60,460 bases of DNA from Tubiluchus corallicola (taxonomy: Eukaryota; Priapulida; Priapulimorpha; Priapulimorphida; Tubiluchidae): positions 35,488 to 95,947 of the forward strand of contig JAQGDQ010000786.1 in NCBI GenBank assembly GCA_030141605.1, written 5' to 3'. The translations under genes were made by a program, and so were the position numbers. How positions within the stretch are numbered: position 1 is the stretch's first letter; each line of letters opens with the position of its first letter. Positions 44,675-60,460 of the stretch are shown here, in pieces. The notes under the pieces were generated by a model. The model searched no databases, was not told the DNA's origin, and was given only the letters and a program-made list of their open reading frames with translations.

Positions 44675-45727
44675 TAGCAATATTATTTTTTGCAGCCTTA
44701 AGCTTAAATGTATCAAAATTCAAACTGTTTCTTACTTCCTGGGTCGTTTTTTTTCACAAATTCTAACTACAAGCTCATTAATGCTTTTATATGTTGTGGC
44801 GACCAACAGGGTTAACTCCTGAGACCATTGTTCTTTTTTGTCTAAATCACAAACAGCATTGTTTCAGGCGTTAGGTAAAATATGATTTCAATGGCATCTT
44901 TTTAATGGCTTTAGTCGTTACTTTGCAAATGTATAAATCATGCGATTAGATCGATTTAATTTTTAAATTTTTCATTCCCATATACGGTAAATAAATAACG
45001 TCTGCTTCACATAATTTTTCACTTTTCAGTCAGCACTGTGAGAAGCTTTTGTGGTATTATTACTGTAACTGCAAGACTTGACAAGTTTATAAAATACTAG
45101 CAAAAATTGTACATGTTATGTTTAAAGACGTGCTGGAAGACTTTTGTGTTTGTTTTGTAAAAACACAGTACCTTGAGCTTTAATTTTAGGCAGCCGAATG
45201 ATTATTTGATTTATTAATATTTTGTTGGCAATTAGTTCAAATTCGTTTGATTTGGATGCGCAAAAACTATAATTAAGAGTGAAAATGATTTGATGGTTTT
45301 ATTTTTATATGAAAAAGTTATGATTCAGTGGCACGTCTACCGGGTTAAACGTCTGTATATTACTTGTTATTTTGACCTGTAGAGGGCACTAGCCAAGTTG
45401 GGTTTACTTGCTAAGAATGTGTATGAAGTGTATAAAAATGGTTCATTTCTTGTATTAAGACTTGTAATAACTGTGCTGTACAGAATGATAAAAATGTATG
45501 CAGGTACTGTTTGAAATGTAAATGATTTTTGTATAACACCACTGTTTGGTATCCTGCAAGATTTTGTGTGAAACTTTTTTTGACGTATAGATGGCAGTCG
45601 TGGCATTCAGAAATTGCGGGTATTGCCGATCCGTATAAAGCTGGATGAAGTTAGAAATTTCATTTTCGTTTCTTTGTACATGCGTAAAAAACCAGTTGCC
45701 TACTTGCATATTGTATCAATCATTCGT

Positions 45728-45782
45728 TAAGTCAGTTTTTAAAACAGTGTTTTGTGTATTGTATTAAAAACTGACTTTAAAT
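45728..45782. repeat. Short palindrome (hairpin) with AAATAAAG
   Basis: AGTCAGTTTTTAAAACAGTG is mirrored by ATTAAAAACTGACTT about 15 bases later. A following AAATAAAG could serve as a poly(A) signal. Function unknown. Confidence 0.5.
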
Positions 45783-45896
45783 AAAGATGGATATGAAAGA
45801 TGGATTTTTCATACATTCATGAAAAATTTCAATATTCTCTGTACAGGGAGTCGAAATTGAAGTTTTGTCCACATCTATGTTTATATGTATGATTGT

Positions 45897-45994
45897 TCTA
45901 CAGTTACGCTACAGGTATCTACTTTTTGCCTTGACTATTTATATCGGTCACCATGGCAACCGATAGAACGTCTACTGTAGCGTGACTCTAGGTA
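45897..45994. mobile_element. ~95-bp palindromic element containing an exact X-box
   Basis: TACAGTTACGCTACAG at the left mirrors CTGTAGCGTGACT at the right. Inside, ATCGGTCACCATGGCAACCG is itself palindromic and contains GTCACCATGGCAAC (45947-45960), a full RFX X-box match. Confidence 0.5.
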
Positions 45995-46427
45995 CCGCGC
46001 ACTTGTTTACAGATAAAAAATTGGAATGTAAGCTGGTATTTTTGTATGTTAGGGCTGGATCCCGTAGGAAAATTTCCAATGGCCTATTGATAAACTTCCT
46101 AAGTACATGTATGAACGGTGCATATGTATGTATGATGGCAATTATTGTACTTCTTAACCAGTGGGTTTATTATTATTTACAGCTGTACACGCTATCATCA
46201 TTAAACTACTTGTAATACAGTTAACTGCGTTACTGTATTTTACTTTATTTTGTTTTACGACGTTTCCTTGCAAAAAAACGAAAAAAAATTATGCTAAAAG
46301 TTTCAAAAAGCAGCAACAAACTATAAAGACTAAACTAATGTGATCCGATTCGTATTTTTTTTTGATTTGGAATAAACTAGATAATTTTTATTTCGAAATG
46401 AAATCATATTACATACAATAGGATCTA

Positions 46428-46921
46428 CAGGGTGTTCCAAAAGAAACGATGCAGTAGTAATATGCCGATCAGATGAAAGTGATTAACAGAAGTGGTGCTG
46501 ACAAGCCACTGGCTTAGCAGTGTCTCGTTTTTTTTTGCTGGATTACTGCTGCGTTTACCTGTCTAAAGGCAGATTTCTTTTATTTTAGAATTCTGCCTGC
46601 CCAATGTCTAGAATAGATGTGATGGGCATATTATTATTATGATTTTTCACCCCCGTTCCTCCCGGTGGGCCCGATTCGAAAAATAAACCATCAATGGCAC
46701 GACACTAGATCGAGACCTTTCGTTTGATATATAGATCGCCGCAAATGGTGCCCTCGTCCGGGCTGTAGCCTCGAATCTTATATATATATATACCAAGAAT
46801 ATTAATATAAGAGTATAGATGATGATGATGATCACAATTTTTGGACTTCATATGATGTGTTACTTGCATCGTATATAATACGGCACTTGTTAACTCACTG
46901 TGTTTCTTTTGGAAAGCCCTG
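46428..46921. mobile_element. Mariner/Tc1-like MITE with TA duplication (family H)
   Basis: CAGGGTGTTCCAAAAGAAAC at the left and the inverted GTTTCTTTTGGAAAGCCCTG at the right are flanked by TA on both sides. It is 494 bp with no transposase frame. A related solo end (GTTTCTTCTGGAACACCCTG) lies at about 32991-33010. Confidence 0.8.
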
Positions 46922-46929
46922 TACCTTGG

Positions 46930-47950
46930 TAGTTTCTATTCTAAGAATAAACGTGACAGTAGTTAAACTAACAAATTTCAATGTTTGGGTGAATACGTAG
47001 CGTTGCCTGTAGACGGGCCAGTTCCAAGAACTGGACAACATCTGCCTTCTGGGATAACAAAGGTTCCCGTTATTTACACAAGCACAACAGCCTTAATGGA
47101 AAATTAGTGTTGTACACAACTGAATGTTCTTCATTTCACAAAACGTAGACGAGTTTAAACTAGCGAAATTCCACGTTTCAGCTGCTTGGGGTATAATTTT
47201 CGAGCTCTTCGCTTCTAAGTATAAAACTATTTACATAAATCTGTTGAAACTACAAAAATTTAGCTAATCGTAAGTCTTAAGCATCGAAGAAAAATTTAAC
47301 AACGTACTATAATTAACAATAGCATGCACAAGGTGTATATGCTCCTACGTGTATTTAACATTCACAGCGGAAATCAGTAAAATTTCTGGGTCTGTCGAAG
47401 CTTTTGACGGTTAAGGTCAGTACTAAAAACCTAATGAATAAAATGATTACGATAAATTGACATAAAAACACGTAGGTTTCAACGTGTACAGCAATTCCCA
47501 ATAGAAATATTTTCACTTGCCGGTTATTCCTACACGTAATCACTTTGAACCTGCCCGATAACTCTGGTTGTCTCTTTGTACTTGAGCCGCAGAAAGACAA
47601 CAAAGTTCGCTAAAATAAACCAACACTCCCCTCTTTATTCACAGTGCGAAAATGCCAAGTTAATTTATTCTACTGAAGTTACTCGTTGTGTAGTGAGTCT
47701 AACCCAATTTCCTTTTTCCTGACAGTTACTAGTGATCTCCTGACTATCATCATTAAAAAACAAAGCTTTTGATTCACACACGTTAAGAGGCTCTTTTAAC
47801 ACATCGTGTGAGCACCAAGTTTGGTACACAGTGAAGAATTTGGGTACCCTGTGATGCCTAAATCTGACCACTGGGTATCAAGATACATTTTTTCAATGAA
47901 AAATGATTTTTTTCCCTTTCATTGGTATGTATACCTGGTGATCCTTACCT
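46930..47950. other. Intergenic sequence without recognisable genes
   Basis: I could not support any exon or known repeat. Short minus-strand open frames here (near 47665-47871) lack family matches. Confidence 0.4.
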
Positions 47951-47959
47951 AGCTCTGCG

Positions 47960-48480
47960 GAAACACAATGAGTTTATGTTTGCTCCAGTGCTGAAAAACT
48001 ATAGGTTCTTAGTGATCCTGGGCCTATCCCTGGCCCTGTAGGAAACGCAATGAGTTTATGTTCGCTCCAGTGTTGAAGAGGTGTAGGTTCCTAGTGATAC
48101 TGGGCCTATCCCTGGCCCTGTAGGAAACGCAATGAGTTTATGTTCGCTCCAGTGTTGAAGAGGTGTAGGTTCCTAGTGATCCTGGGCCTATCCCTGGTCC
48201 TGTAGGAAACGCAATGAGTTTATGTTCGCTCCAGTGCTGAAGAGTTGTAGGTTCCTAGTGATCCTGGGCCTATCCCTGGCCCTGTAGGAAACCCAATGAG
48301 TTTATGTTCGCTCCAGTGTTGAAGAGGTGTAGGTTCCTAGTGATCCTGGCCCTGGCCCTGGCCCTGTAAGAAACGCAATGAGTTTATGTTCGCTTCAGTG
48401 TTGAAGAGTTATAGGTTCCTAGTGATATTGGCCCTGGCCCTGTAGGAAACACAATGAGTTCATTTTCGCTCAAGTGTTCA
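47960..48480. repeat. 82-bp tandem repeat, about six copies
   Basis: CAATGAGTTTATGTTCGCTC and GTAGGTTCCTAGTGATCCTG repeat at 82-bp spacing (for example 47966, 48048, 48130). The GGCCCTGGCCCT stretch is locally amplified in later copies. Confidence 0.95.
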
Positions 48481-49336
48481 AGAACTGTAGCTGTAGCTTC
48501 TTAGTGATCGCTTGTCTGACGTCTGGTGTGATGATTTTTCGATGTTTTATGCTATCATATCGCAGGTTTAATGTGCCTTCCTTTATTGAAACGTTGCGCT
48601 CAGAATAAGTCATAAATTACCGTTTCTGAAGGAAAAACTGAAAATTTTCCCTGAACCTCTCCGCCAAACTGGAGGGAGAGAACCCCTCCAGACCCCCATT
48701 TAAATAGGCTTTGCATAGGTTGGATATCAGCAGTTTCTTTCCCCGGACATTAACTTTCCGGAACTCTCTACTAGTAACGTATTTTACTTCTTGCATGTAT
48801 CGGCTTAAAAACATCACGCTCGTCATCACTTCTCAAAATTCGTCTTAAACTGTTCACACCTTCCGGTGGAAAATTCCATTTAAAAAATTCCATAAAAATT
48901 AATCATATCTTGTTTTCTTATCCATTTTATGTAAGAAGTCACACTTTAACTTTTTTTAGCAAAATGAGGCAGTCAACTTTTAATTTATAAAAATTTCAAT
49001 TTATTAAAACCCATTCTCTTTGGTGGGCTTTTATGAGCTATGACACTTTTGTGACACTAGTATCTAACTAGGTATTTATATGCGCAATAAGCGTCTCTAA
49101 AATTAGGGTCAAAACACGAACCTCCTATTTCTGATTTGGTAATTAATTGACGAATTTCTTACAATAGCAATTATTTATACAACAGTGAAAATTCTTGGTA
49201 TCGTGGTGTCAGAATTAACATGCTAGTGGCGTCTATGTTTTGCTTGTGTGACTGCAGTGTGTATGTACGACCGACCATATGTTTACAACAAACTCAATAT
49301 TTGGACAGCGAGACGGCTGGCTGTCCACTGGTCACG

Positions 49337-49471
49337 CAGCATGTTGTGGTTTCTCAGAAATGACCACTGCATGATGCAGCTAATCCTATAATAAGGCATT
49401 GTAGCACGTTGTGGTTTCTCAGAAATGACCACTGCATTGCGGATGTAGCTAATCCTATAATAAGGCATTGT
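49337..49471. repeat. ~65-bp tandem duplication
   Basis: TTGTGGTTTCTCAGAAATGA and CTAATCCTATAATAAGGCAT occur twice in the same order. The second copy has a small change near ATTGCGGATGTAG. Confidence 0.85.
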
Positions 49472-49479
49472 CTCGTTGT

Positions 49480-51590
49480 AAATAAGTTTAAGTGAATAAC
49501 TGCTTGGTTCTTATTTCCTTGACGTTTTTCACTAAAATCTGATCGCTTCGAACTGGTGGTACTGCGTCTTTGAATTCAAAAAGAAACAGAAATCTTATCA
49601 AACTATAAGATTAGCAAAATTTTCACGACAGTCCGCCATTTTCGATTTTGAAACGGCTCTGTAACGCTGAATACCGAGATTAAATTCACGTTGAACACAG
49701 AATGCCCCTTTGTTCCTGTGCCTGCCACCCCTAAATTGTACGATTGACACGGCAAACCCGGTAGACCGTTTTCTAGAGAAAAGGATGCAGCCGCGACCTG
49801 GCATGCTGCCAAACTGCATGGATAATTTGTTTACCATCTTGCCTCTAAGGTCTTACATTATGCAAGTAGGCAGCGCCATCTAGTAACAGAAAAACGAGTC
49901 TTCTTACACAATAGGTCAATGCTGCCATAAAAAGCTAAGCGGCGATAATAAAATGGCTTTTTTGACTCGATTATTCGACAGCATGCGCGCGCGCTACGCT
50001 TGTAAACAAGCATATGACCTAGATTCTTAAAAAAGCTAAGCACAGATATTGATGTTTTTATGTTGAGGTTAAGCCAACGCGAAACATATATTGAGGGGGA
50101 GTGCTTCAATTTCAGGGGAGGAAAAGGATGGTTACCAAGGCGATGATGCATTTTCTATTCGATAATCGAGACAGCAGATTTTCAGATGTGTCGGTGTTTC
50201 CCTTAGTATGATAAAAAATATGCCAAGTTCCCTAACCGTAGAACTACCTAGTTAATATTTCGAACAAATTTTACACTTAGCTGACTAAATGCAGATTTTT
50301 TTGTAAACAGAACATAATGTCTGCTAAATTAGAACTGATTCTGAAGAGATATTTGGTTACTTGCGAGAGTCAAAGAAGGATCAACGTTACTGCAATTGTT
50401 TACAGGGTGACAGTTATAAAGTAATAGATTTTTAGGTAACAGACTTGGACTTTTCATCATAACCACTTTCTCGTCGTTCAGTTACAACAAAACCGGACCC
50501 AACCTTAAGTTGCTGTAGGTCAAAACAATCTACTCTTTAAAATATTGAAAGGGAGTATGCCATTTTTTTCAATAATGACTTACGTGAAAGAATTATTACT
50601 AGACAAGCACAATTTCACGTTCGTGCCACTAGTTCTTCGCAGTCACGTGCATTTTGTGATTTTTGCTATTTAGACGGCATTTCAGAAGCGCATTGCACAA
50701 AAAACAGGTGGCGTACCTCTCAGGTCAAAGGTGTTCGTCTGTAACGTAGTACACACGTTTGACAGCTTATGCGTGAGCACAACGGTAAATTTGAAATTTG
50801 AATTTTTTCTCAAAACTTGCCTAGTTTTAGTACAACACACTGAATATCTTACAGTAACACTGTAATTCAATTTTCGTTTTCACAAACACATGCAACATGC
50901 TCGCGAAATATTTTTGCTGTTGTAAATCATGTTCATTTGTGATGACCAATACTTGGGCTAGTATACTTTTTACCGTAAATGGGCTAGTATATGAAAAATC
51001 ATCCTGTCTTCTTTTAACAAAGTCGCCAAAGAAAAACAGTAATATTTTGAAGTCAGCTAAACGAAATAAAAGAAACACAGCTAACGAATGGGATCATATC
51101 TGCTTCACTAACTAGTATTTTTACGATTACTTGGTGATTAGTCTTGACAATAATAAATTCTCAGTGACAGTTTTACCGATGCCGGTTATAATTCAATTAC
51201 TATTACTCAAATTTGACAGTTTTAATGTAACCTTTAAACAACAAATTGCTCTGATCTATTGTTATATGCTGTCATAAATTCAAAAGTCACACTGTTTGAC
51301 ATTTCTTAGTATTTAGCATTAGTTATGTGCATATATTAAACGTGTGACCATTTTCAAGGTTTGGCGTTGCGCTGCTTAAACCGTTGCCTCGATTATTAAC
51401 AGTTAAATCAACAGCGGAATTGAAAACATGCAAAGTCGCTGCCCGACCTTGTAGCAGTATCGTAAACAAAAGCTTCCGCGAGTCAGTATAAACAAACCCA
51501 GCATGTATATCAAAATCAACGGTTTATAAATATAGGCTTTTTAAGAAGCACTATAACTGGGACCCATAGCCACTCAAGCTAAGTGGCGAC
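49480..51590. other. Intergenic sequence with one B-related fragment
   Basis: The only recognised item is the B-related fragment at about 50490-50605 (AAAACCGGACCCAACCTTAA, then CTCTTTAAAATATTGAAAG), which matches 9829-9945. Some CpG-richer DNA lies near 49640-49820 without a supportable gene. Confidence 0.4.
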
Positions 51591-51599
51591 CGTTACAAA

Positions 51600-51722
51600 T
51601 TCAATTCAATTTTATTTTCTCAATAGCAGTTAAAATTTGTCATAATTATTTTTACATTTCATTGCAACTGAGAAGGAGCAGCGAAAGACCTATTGGTCAC
51701 TTGGTCAGCTGCCCCTTATTAA
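51600..51722 (-). mobile_element. LINE-type 3' end with hairpin and (AATTG)n tail
   Basis: On the minus strand GGGGCAGCTGACCAAGTGAC is followed by CAATAGGTCTTTCGCTGCTC and, at the 3' end, GAGAAAATAAAATTGAATTG. The hairpin and the GAGAAAATAAA end match 8045-8167, while the tail unit differs. Confidence 0.5.
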
Positions 51723-52011
51723 AAATACAAGTTTACTCAAAGGCTCATGACATTTTTTAGGTGTTTGTGTATATATATAAATGTAAATTTTTACAAAGTA
51801 AAAGTATGAATTCCACATTTAACAAGCCCGGCGAAAAAACTAGATTAATAGCATCCGTTCTGCATCTAAACATGTCTAGGATATTGTAAATTAATAATAA
51901 TTTATTTCACACACATCTCGATATATTTAATGTAACTCTAATAGTTATTATTATTTATTACCTGTAAGGTATCACACATAGCTCCTACCTTGTTGTTATG
52001 CTAGATATTAG

Positions 52012-52375
52012 GGGCGAACAATCAAGTTTTTTCAGCGAATTCGATTCGAACCTAAAATTATATATTCCAATATTTCACTACGATAACTAACTACGCATGT
52101 CCGTTATCATTAAAACGTTTAAAAACGTCCAGCACATCTTAGTTGTCATTTTTCTGCGCAATTTTTAAACAAATCATTTATTTAGTGTTTTTACTGCAGA
52201 ATAAGATAAAGTAATATGCATGATCTTTGCAAGCTGCTTTTTATTAGTAATTTGAAAATTTATTCGAAAACTTCACAACTGAATACGGATTCGAAATCTA
52301 GAAATTTGGTTGAATTCGAGTTCGAAAAGTAAAAATTCAATTCGAATTCGCTTTCTGATAGAAAATCCCTACCCC
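52012..52375. repeat. Family J repeat, copy 2
   Basis: It begins TTAGGGGCGAACAATC and ends CCCTACCCCTAAA. It shares CGAATTCGATTCGAACCTAA, TAATATGCATGATCTT and GAAAATTTATTCGAAAA-type blocks with copy 1 at 23985-24420. Confidence 0.7.
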
Positions 52376-52849
52376 TAAAAAATCGTTTATACAGCTACCC
52401 GGGGAGATTTATGACAGGATCTTGTAATCACCCAGTTACGCCATAGATATCGATGTACGACAGGCTCGAGAGGACAATGCAGCTTTAAAAAACACGCGTC
52501 ACGTGATCAGGGAATGCTGGGAAGACGCGTGACCTACATTCCCTGAAAGCAGCTGAAGCGAATCGATGACTGGAGGGAAAAATAACTTTCACTGCATATA
52601 TTCCAGAACGTTAATGAAATTCCAGTAAAAACTGTCGTGCGGGCGACGTGAATAGAAATAATTGAAATGAATGTTTTCCAACGCATCTGTTATGATCATT
52701 TTTATGTGTGCGATTACAATAGATCTTCCTGACAAGGTAAACCGGTTACCAAAAACATAACTTATTAAAACCTTGAAGACTCAGGCCTCATCGTTCAATC
52801 ATAAGCTTTAGCTTAGGGTTGCCAGATTAGAAAATTAGAAATACAATTT

Positions 52850-53140
52850 TATATGGCACTCTTAAAATCTTTGTAATCTTACATAGCGCGCTTAAAATCT
52901 TTGTAATCTTATATGGCACTCTTAAAATCTTTGTAATCTTATATGACACTTTTAAAATCTTTGTAATCTTACATAGCACGCTTAAAATCTTTGTAATCTT
53001 ATATGACACTTTTAAAATCTTTGTAATCTTACATGGCACTCTTAAAATCTTTGTAATCTTACATGACACTCTTAAAATCTTTGTAATCTTACATGGCACT
53101 CTTAAAATCTTTGTAATCTTACATGGCACTCTTAAAATCT
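52850..53140. repeat. 30-bp tandem array (~9.5 copies)
   Basis: The unit is CTTAAAATCTTTGTAATCTT plus ACATGGCACT with small variants (ACATAGCACG, ATATGACACT). Because 30 is a multiple of three, the minus strand keeps a long frame with a ten-residue period. This is not evidence for a protein. Confidence 0.96.
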
Positions 53141-53149
53141 TTCTATATA

Positions 53150-54640
53150 ATTACAATTATATAAGTTTATACACACCCAGGCCACAATATAACAATATAA
53201 TTATTATATAAAAGTAGAGACACAAGTTGAAAACATAAAGCAAGGATTTTAATGGGTTATGGGGAAAACAAAAGTAAAATTATTTGAAAATTTAATACAG
53301 ACAGCAGAGAATTATTATTATTATTTTAATACAGGCAGATATATATATAACTAAAAATATTCTGAGAAAGTGAAACCATTGCAAAATTCTTATTCAATGG
53401 GGACAACATAAAAATGTAAATTAAAATAATTTTAAAAGGTATTATTTGATGCAAACAATACAGAAAATGAACTAAGAATTTGGTTTCATATGGAGAATAG
53501 GAAAAGAACAAACTCAACTGAGAAAGTTCCTTTCTTCACAGACCACACAGAAACTGAACTTGTACCTTTAATTATAGTTACGAAATTTGAAAATAAACTA
53601 AATACGGGACATTGGACGTCCCTGAAGGGTCAGTGCAGGACAGGGGACAAAATTATGAAATTACCATGTCCGGTATATAAGGGACGTCTGGCAACCCTAT
53701 GTTAGCTAAGAAAATATTCTATTACATGCAATTTTAATGTATCCATGTAAACCACAATCTTTTGTTTATCTAGTAATTATAATAATTTGGAACTAATTTC
53801 AACTTCTACATTGTGCATCTGATACTAATTACACAGACTCAACTTTCATCTACCCCCACCCCTGACTCCATAAAACGATTAAAAATGAAAATTTTTAAAA
53901 AATTATGTAACCTAATACGTGTCATGTTAGTTTTGTAATGTCAAATGTATAAATAGTGTAAATGTAATGAGTGGAATTTATGTAACGTAAAGCATGTTTC
54001 TGTTAATTGTGTCATGTCAAATGTATATGTAGTGGAAAATATGTCATGTAAAATTTAATGTACTTTTGTAATATTGTTTTGTAAAAATATTTTAATATGG
54101 TGTTTGTAAATATGTTCATTTATTGTATATAATTAGGCCTTAGTTTTGCACTTTAGTTTTTTTTAGTCTGCACTGGACGCATTTGTCTTGAACAGTGTTG
54201 TTATTTTAACATTACGCCGAGGCTTACTCAATTTTATTATAATGAGTGAACCATTTTAATGACAAATAAAGAATTAATATATATATATGTAGCGCATTAC
54301 ATCAAGTGACTCGATTCTCGATACACTTTTACAATTAAAATTTGTTATAATTTACAATTATGCTCTGATATATTGATTACTAAAGTAATCATCCTACATT
54401 CATAAAATTATACTAGTTGTAGATAATGCTATAAGATTATAAGATCGATTTTAAAAGCCAGTGTAAAATCGTACCAACATATTCTACTCTAATGTACAGA
54501 TTTTTGCTACGATCCATGCTGCTGTCTAAACAGGTATGCTTCTAAGTGCTTTTTAAAATTTGTAGTGATGGTAACTGAAGCATAGATAATAACGGTAAAC
54601 GAGTCCAAAATCATGGAGCAATAACCTTAAAGGCACGACA
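53150..54640. other. Intergenic AT-rich sequence
   Basis: Long A/T-rich stretches, with ATGTCAAATGTATA repeated near 53939 and 54016 and a plus-strand AATAAA near 54266. It resembles an untranslated 3' region, but no upstream coding segment is visible. Confidence 0.35.
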
Positions 54641-54930
54641 GCCATGTGATTCCTGTTTGTATTAAATGTAACGGATCAGTTGCCGCATGGGCACGACACC
54701 GTAGAGCCAGACAGCCACTTATCCTGCTAACTGTGGCAGGACTGGAATCTACGCTCTCGCCGATCAATGTATCATTTCCTTTGATGCAGCAATAACTCGA
54801 GCGGCAGAGGTCTGAGCCTCGCTCATGTATTAATTAAGTCTTCCTTCAACACGCGAATCACCATGGGGAATAAAGCCACCCATCCATTTATTCTTAGGTT
54901 TCGAGTTGCTTAACTTCACTCATTAAGCAC
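54640..54930 (-). pseudogene. Degenerate 5S-like sequence in a repeat-like block
   Basis: The minus strand has GAAGTTAAGCAACTCGAAAC, a spacer and TGGATGGGTGGC, in the order of 5S box A and box C. It is much more decayed than 1090-1200 and is followed by ~200 bp of unassigned, somewhat GC-richer sequence. Confidence 0.4.
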
Positions 54931-55003
54931 AGTCATGCAGCTAATTCATAACCCTAACACTCTCAATCCAACCATCTCTGGTGTGCCTTACAGTCATAGA
55001 AAA

Positions 55004-55036
55004 TCTCTCTCCTCCCTCGCTCTCTTTCTCTCTCTG

Positions 55037-55106
<70 letters not shown>

Positions 55107-55164
55107 CCTCTCTCCCTCCCTCCCTCTGTCTCTTTCTCTCTCTCTCTCTCTCTCTCCGTCTCTC
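55004..55164. repeat. (CT)n microsatellite with CCCT interruptions
   Basis: About 150 bp of CTCT with TTTCT, GTCT and CCCTCC interruptions. It lies about 410 bp beyond the taxilin stop. Confidence 0.95.
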
Positions 55165-55573
55165 TTAACACAGAGGAAGAATCTTATTCTCATATTCATA
55201 GGACATTTCTGTACAGTATCGCCATCTACGAGCAGGACTGTAAACTCATCAGTAACTCATTACCCAAAACAAGGAACAAAACAAACCCTAACAAAAAGTT
55301 TCCATAACGGTATTTTATCTACATCAAATAATGTGATTACAAGAAATCATTGCATCTCAATAAACCTACTGTAAATTTAACACAAAATAGCAATATCATC
55401 ACTACATTAAACTAGTCAGGTTTAGTATAATACTCTTTGGGACAAAAGAACATCGTGCAAAAATATAATGGTTACCGTGGATAATAATGTGTTTTCTTCG
55501 TCTTAAATTTGGTTTCTCAAAAAAAATCACCAACGAAAATAATTAGTGTGAATTAATAATCAATCAGAAATTA

Positions 55574-60460
<4,887 letters not shown>

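Noticed and set aside
47665-47871. Minus-strand 68-codon frame
   Set aside because: No family resemblance, no splice context and no repeat of the frame elsewhere.
49598-49837. Minus-strand open frame in a CpG-richer stretch
   Set aside because: Two overlapping frames are open there, neither shows domain motifs, and there are no partner exons.
52827-53129. Minus-strand repeat protein with a ten-residue period
   Set aside because: The period is exactly the 30-bp DNA repeat, the flanking DNA is noncoding and no domain resemblance exists.

Overview
This is a stretch of animal nuclear DNA, most likely from an invertebrate. The four host genes recognised are all metazoan families. Three of them are spliced at good GT-AG sites with phase-compatible exons. 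The DNA between exons is AT-rich and crowded with short inverted-repeat transposons, SINE and LINE remnants, tandem arrays and microsatellites. I cannot assign a phylum from the sequence alone. There is no bacterial-type gene organisation.

Layout: (1) 1-21456, minus strand: the N-terminal half of a TMEM63/CSC1-like mechanosensitive channel gene, 13 coding exons rebuilt from splice sites and reading phase (about 505 residues); the 3' part lies beyond the left edge. Most of its exons are too short to stand out as open frames. (2) 21457-26051: intergenic, with a decayed CR1/L2-like LINE and short transposon copies. (3) 26052-26567, plus: an intact intronless ARL2BP (BART) gene with AATAAA and an A-run close behind it, possibly a retrocopy. 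(4) 29757-38171, plus: a complete four-coding-exon headcase (HECA) gene of 435 residues, with large tandem arrays in its introns and a 1.45 kb array starting about 230 bases after its stop. (5) 38172-55573: 17 kb without a recognisable host gene, holding arrays, LINE traces, tiny transposons and candidate RFX motifs. (6) 55574-60460, minus: the C-terminal exons of a taxilin gene whose 5' part lies beyond the right edge.

The repeats form recurring families. Family A (about 390 bp, ends AATAAGCCTTTTCACA) has six copies. Families B and D share TTAAAGGAAA-type termini. Family C (about 270 bp) has three copies. Family J is rich in GAATTCGA. Single elements include pogo-like, mariner-like and hAT-like ones, and tRNA-derived and 5S-derived SINE-like elements are present. 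The four host genes have unrelated roles (osmo/mechanosensing channel, small-GTPase effector, growth/differentiation regulator, syntaxin-binding coiled coil), and I see no operon-like relation. I did not find a convincing new biological system. The best leads are an inverted transposon pair bracketing two TMEM63 exons whose joint removal keeps frame, the possible ARL2BP retrogene, ATCGAT-rich and Myb-like satellite arrays around headcase, and LINE families that share a 3' hairpin but carry different microsatellite tails.
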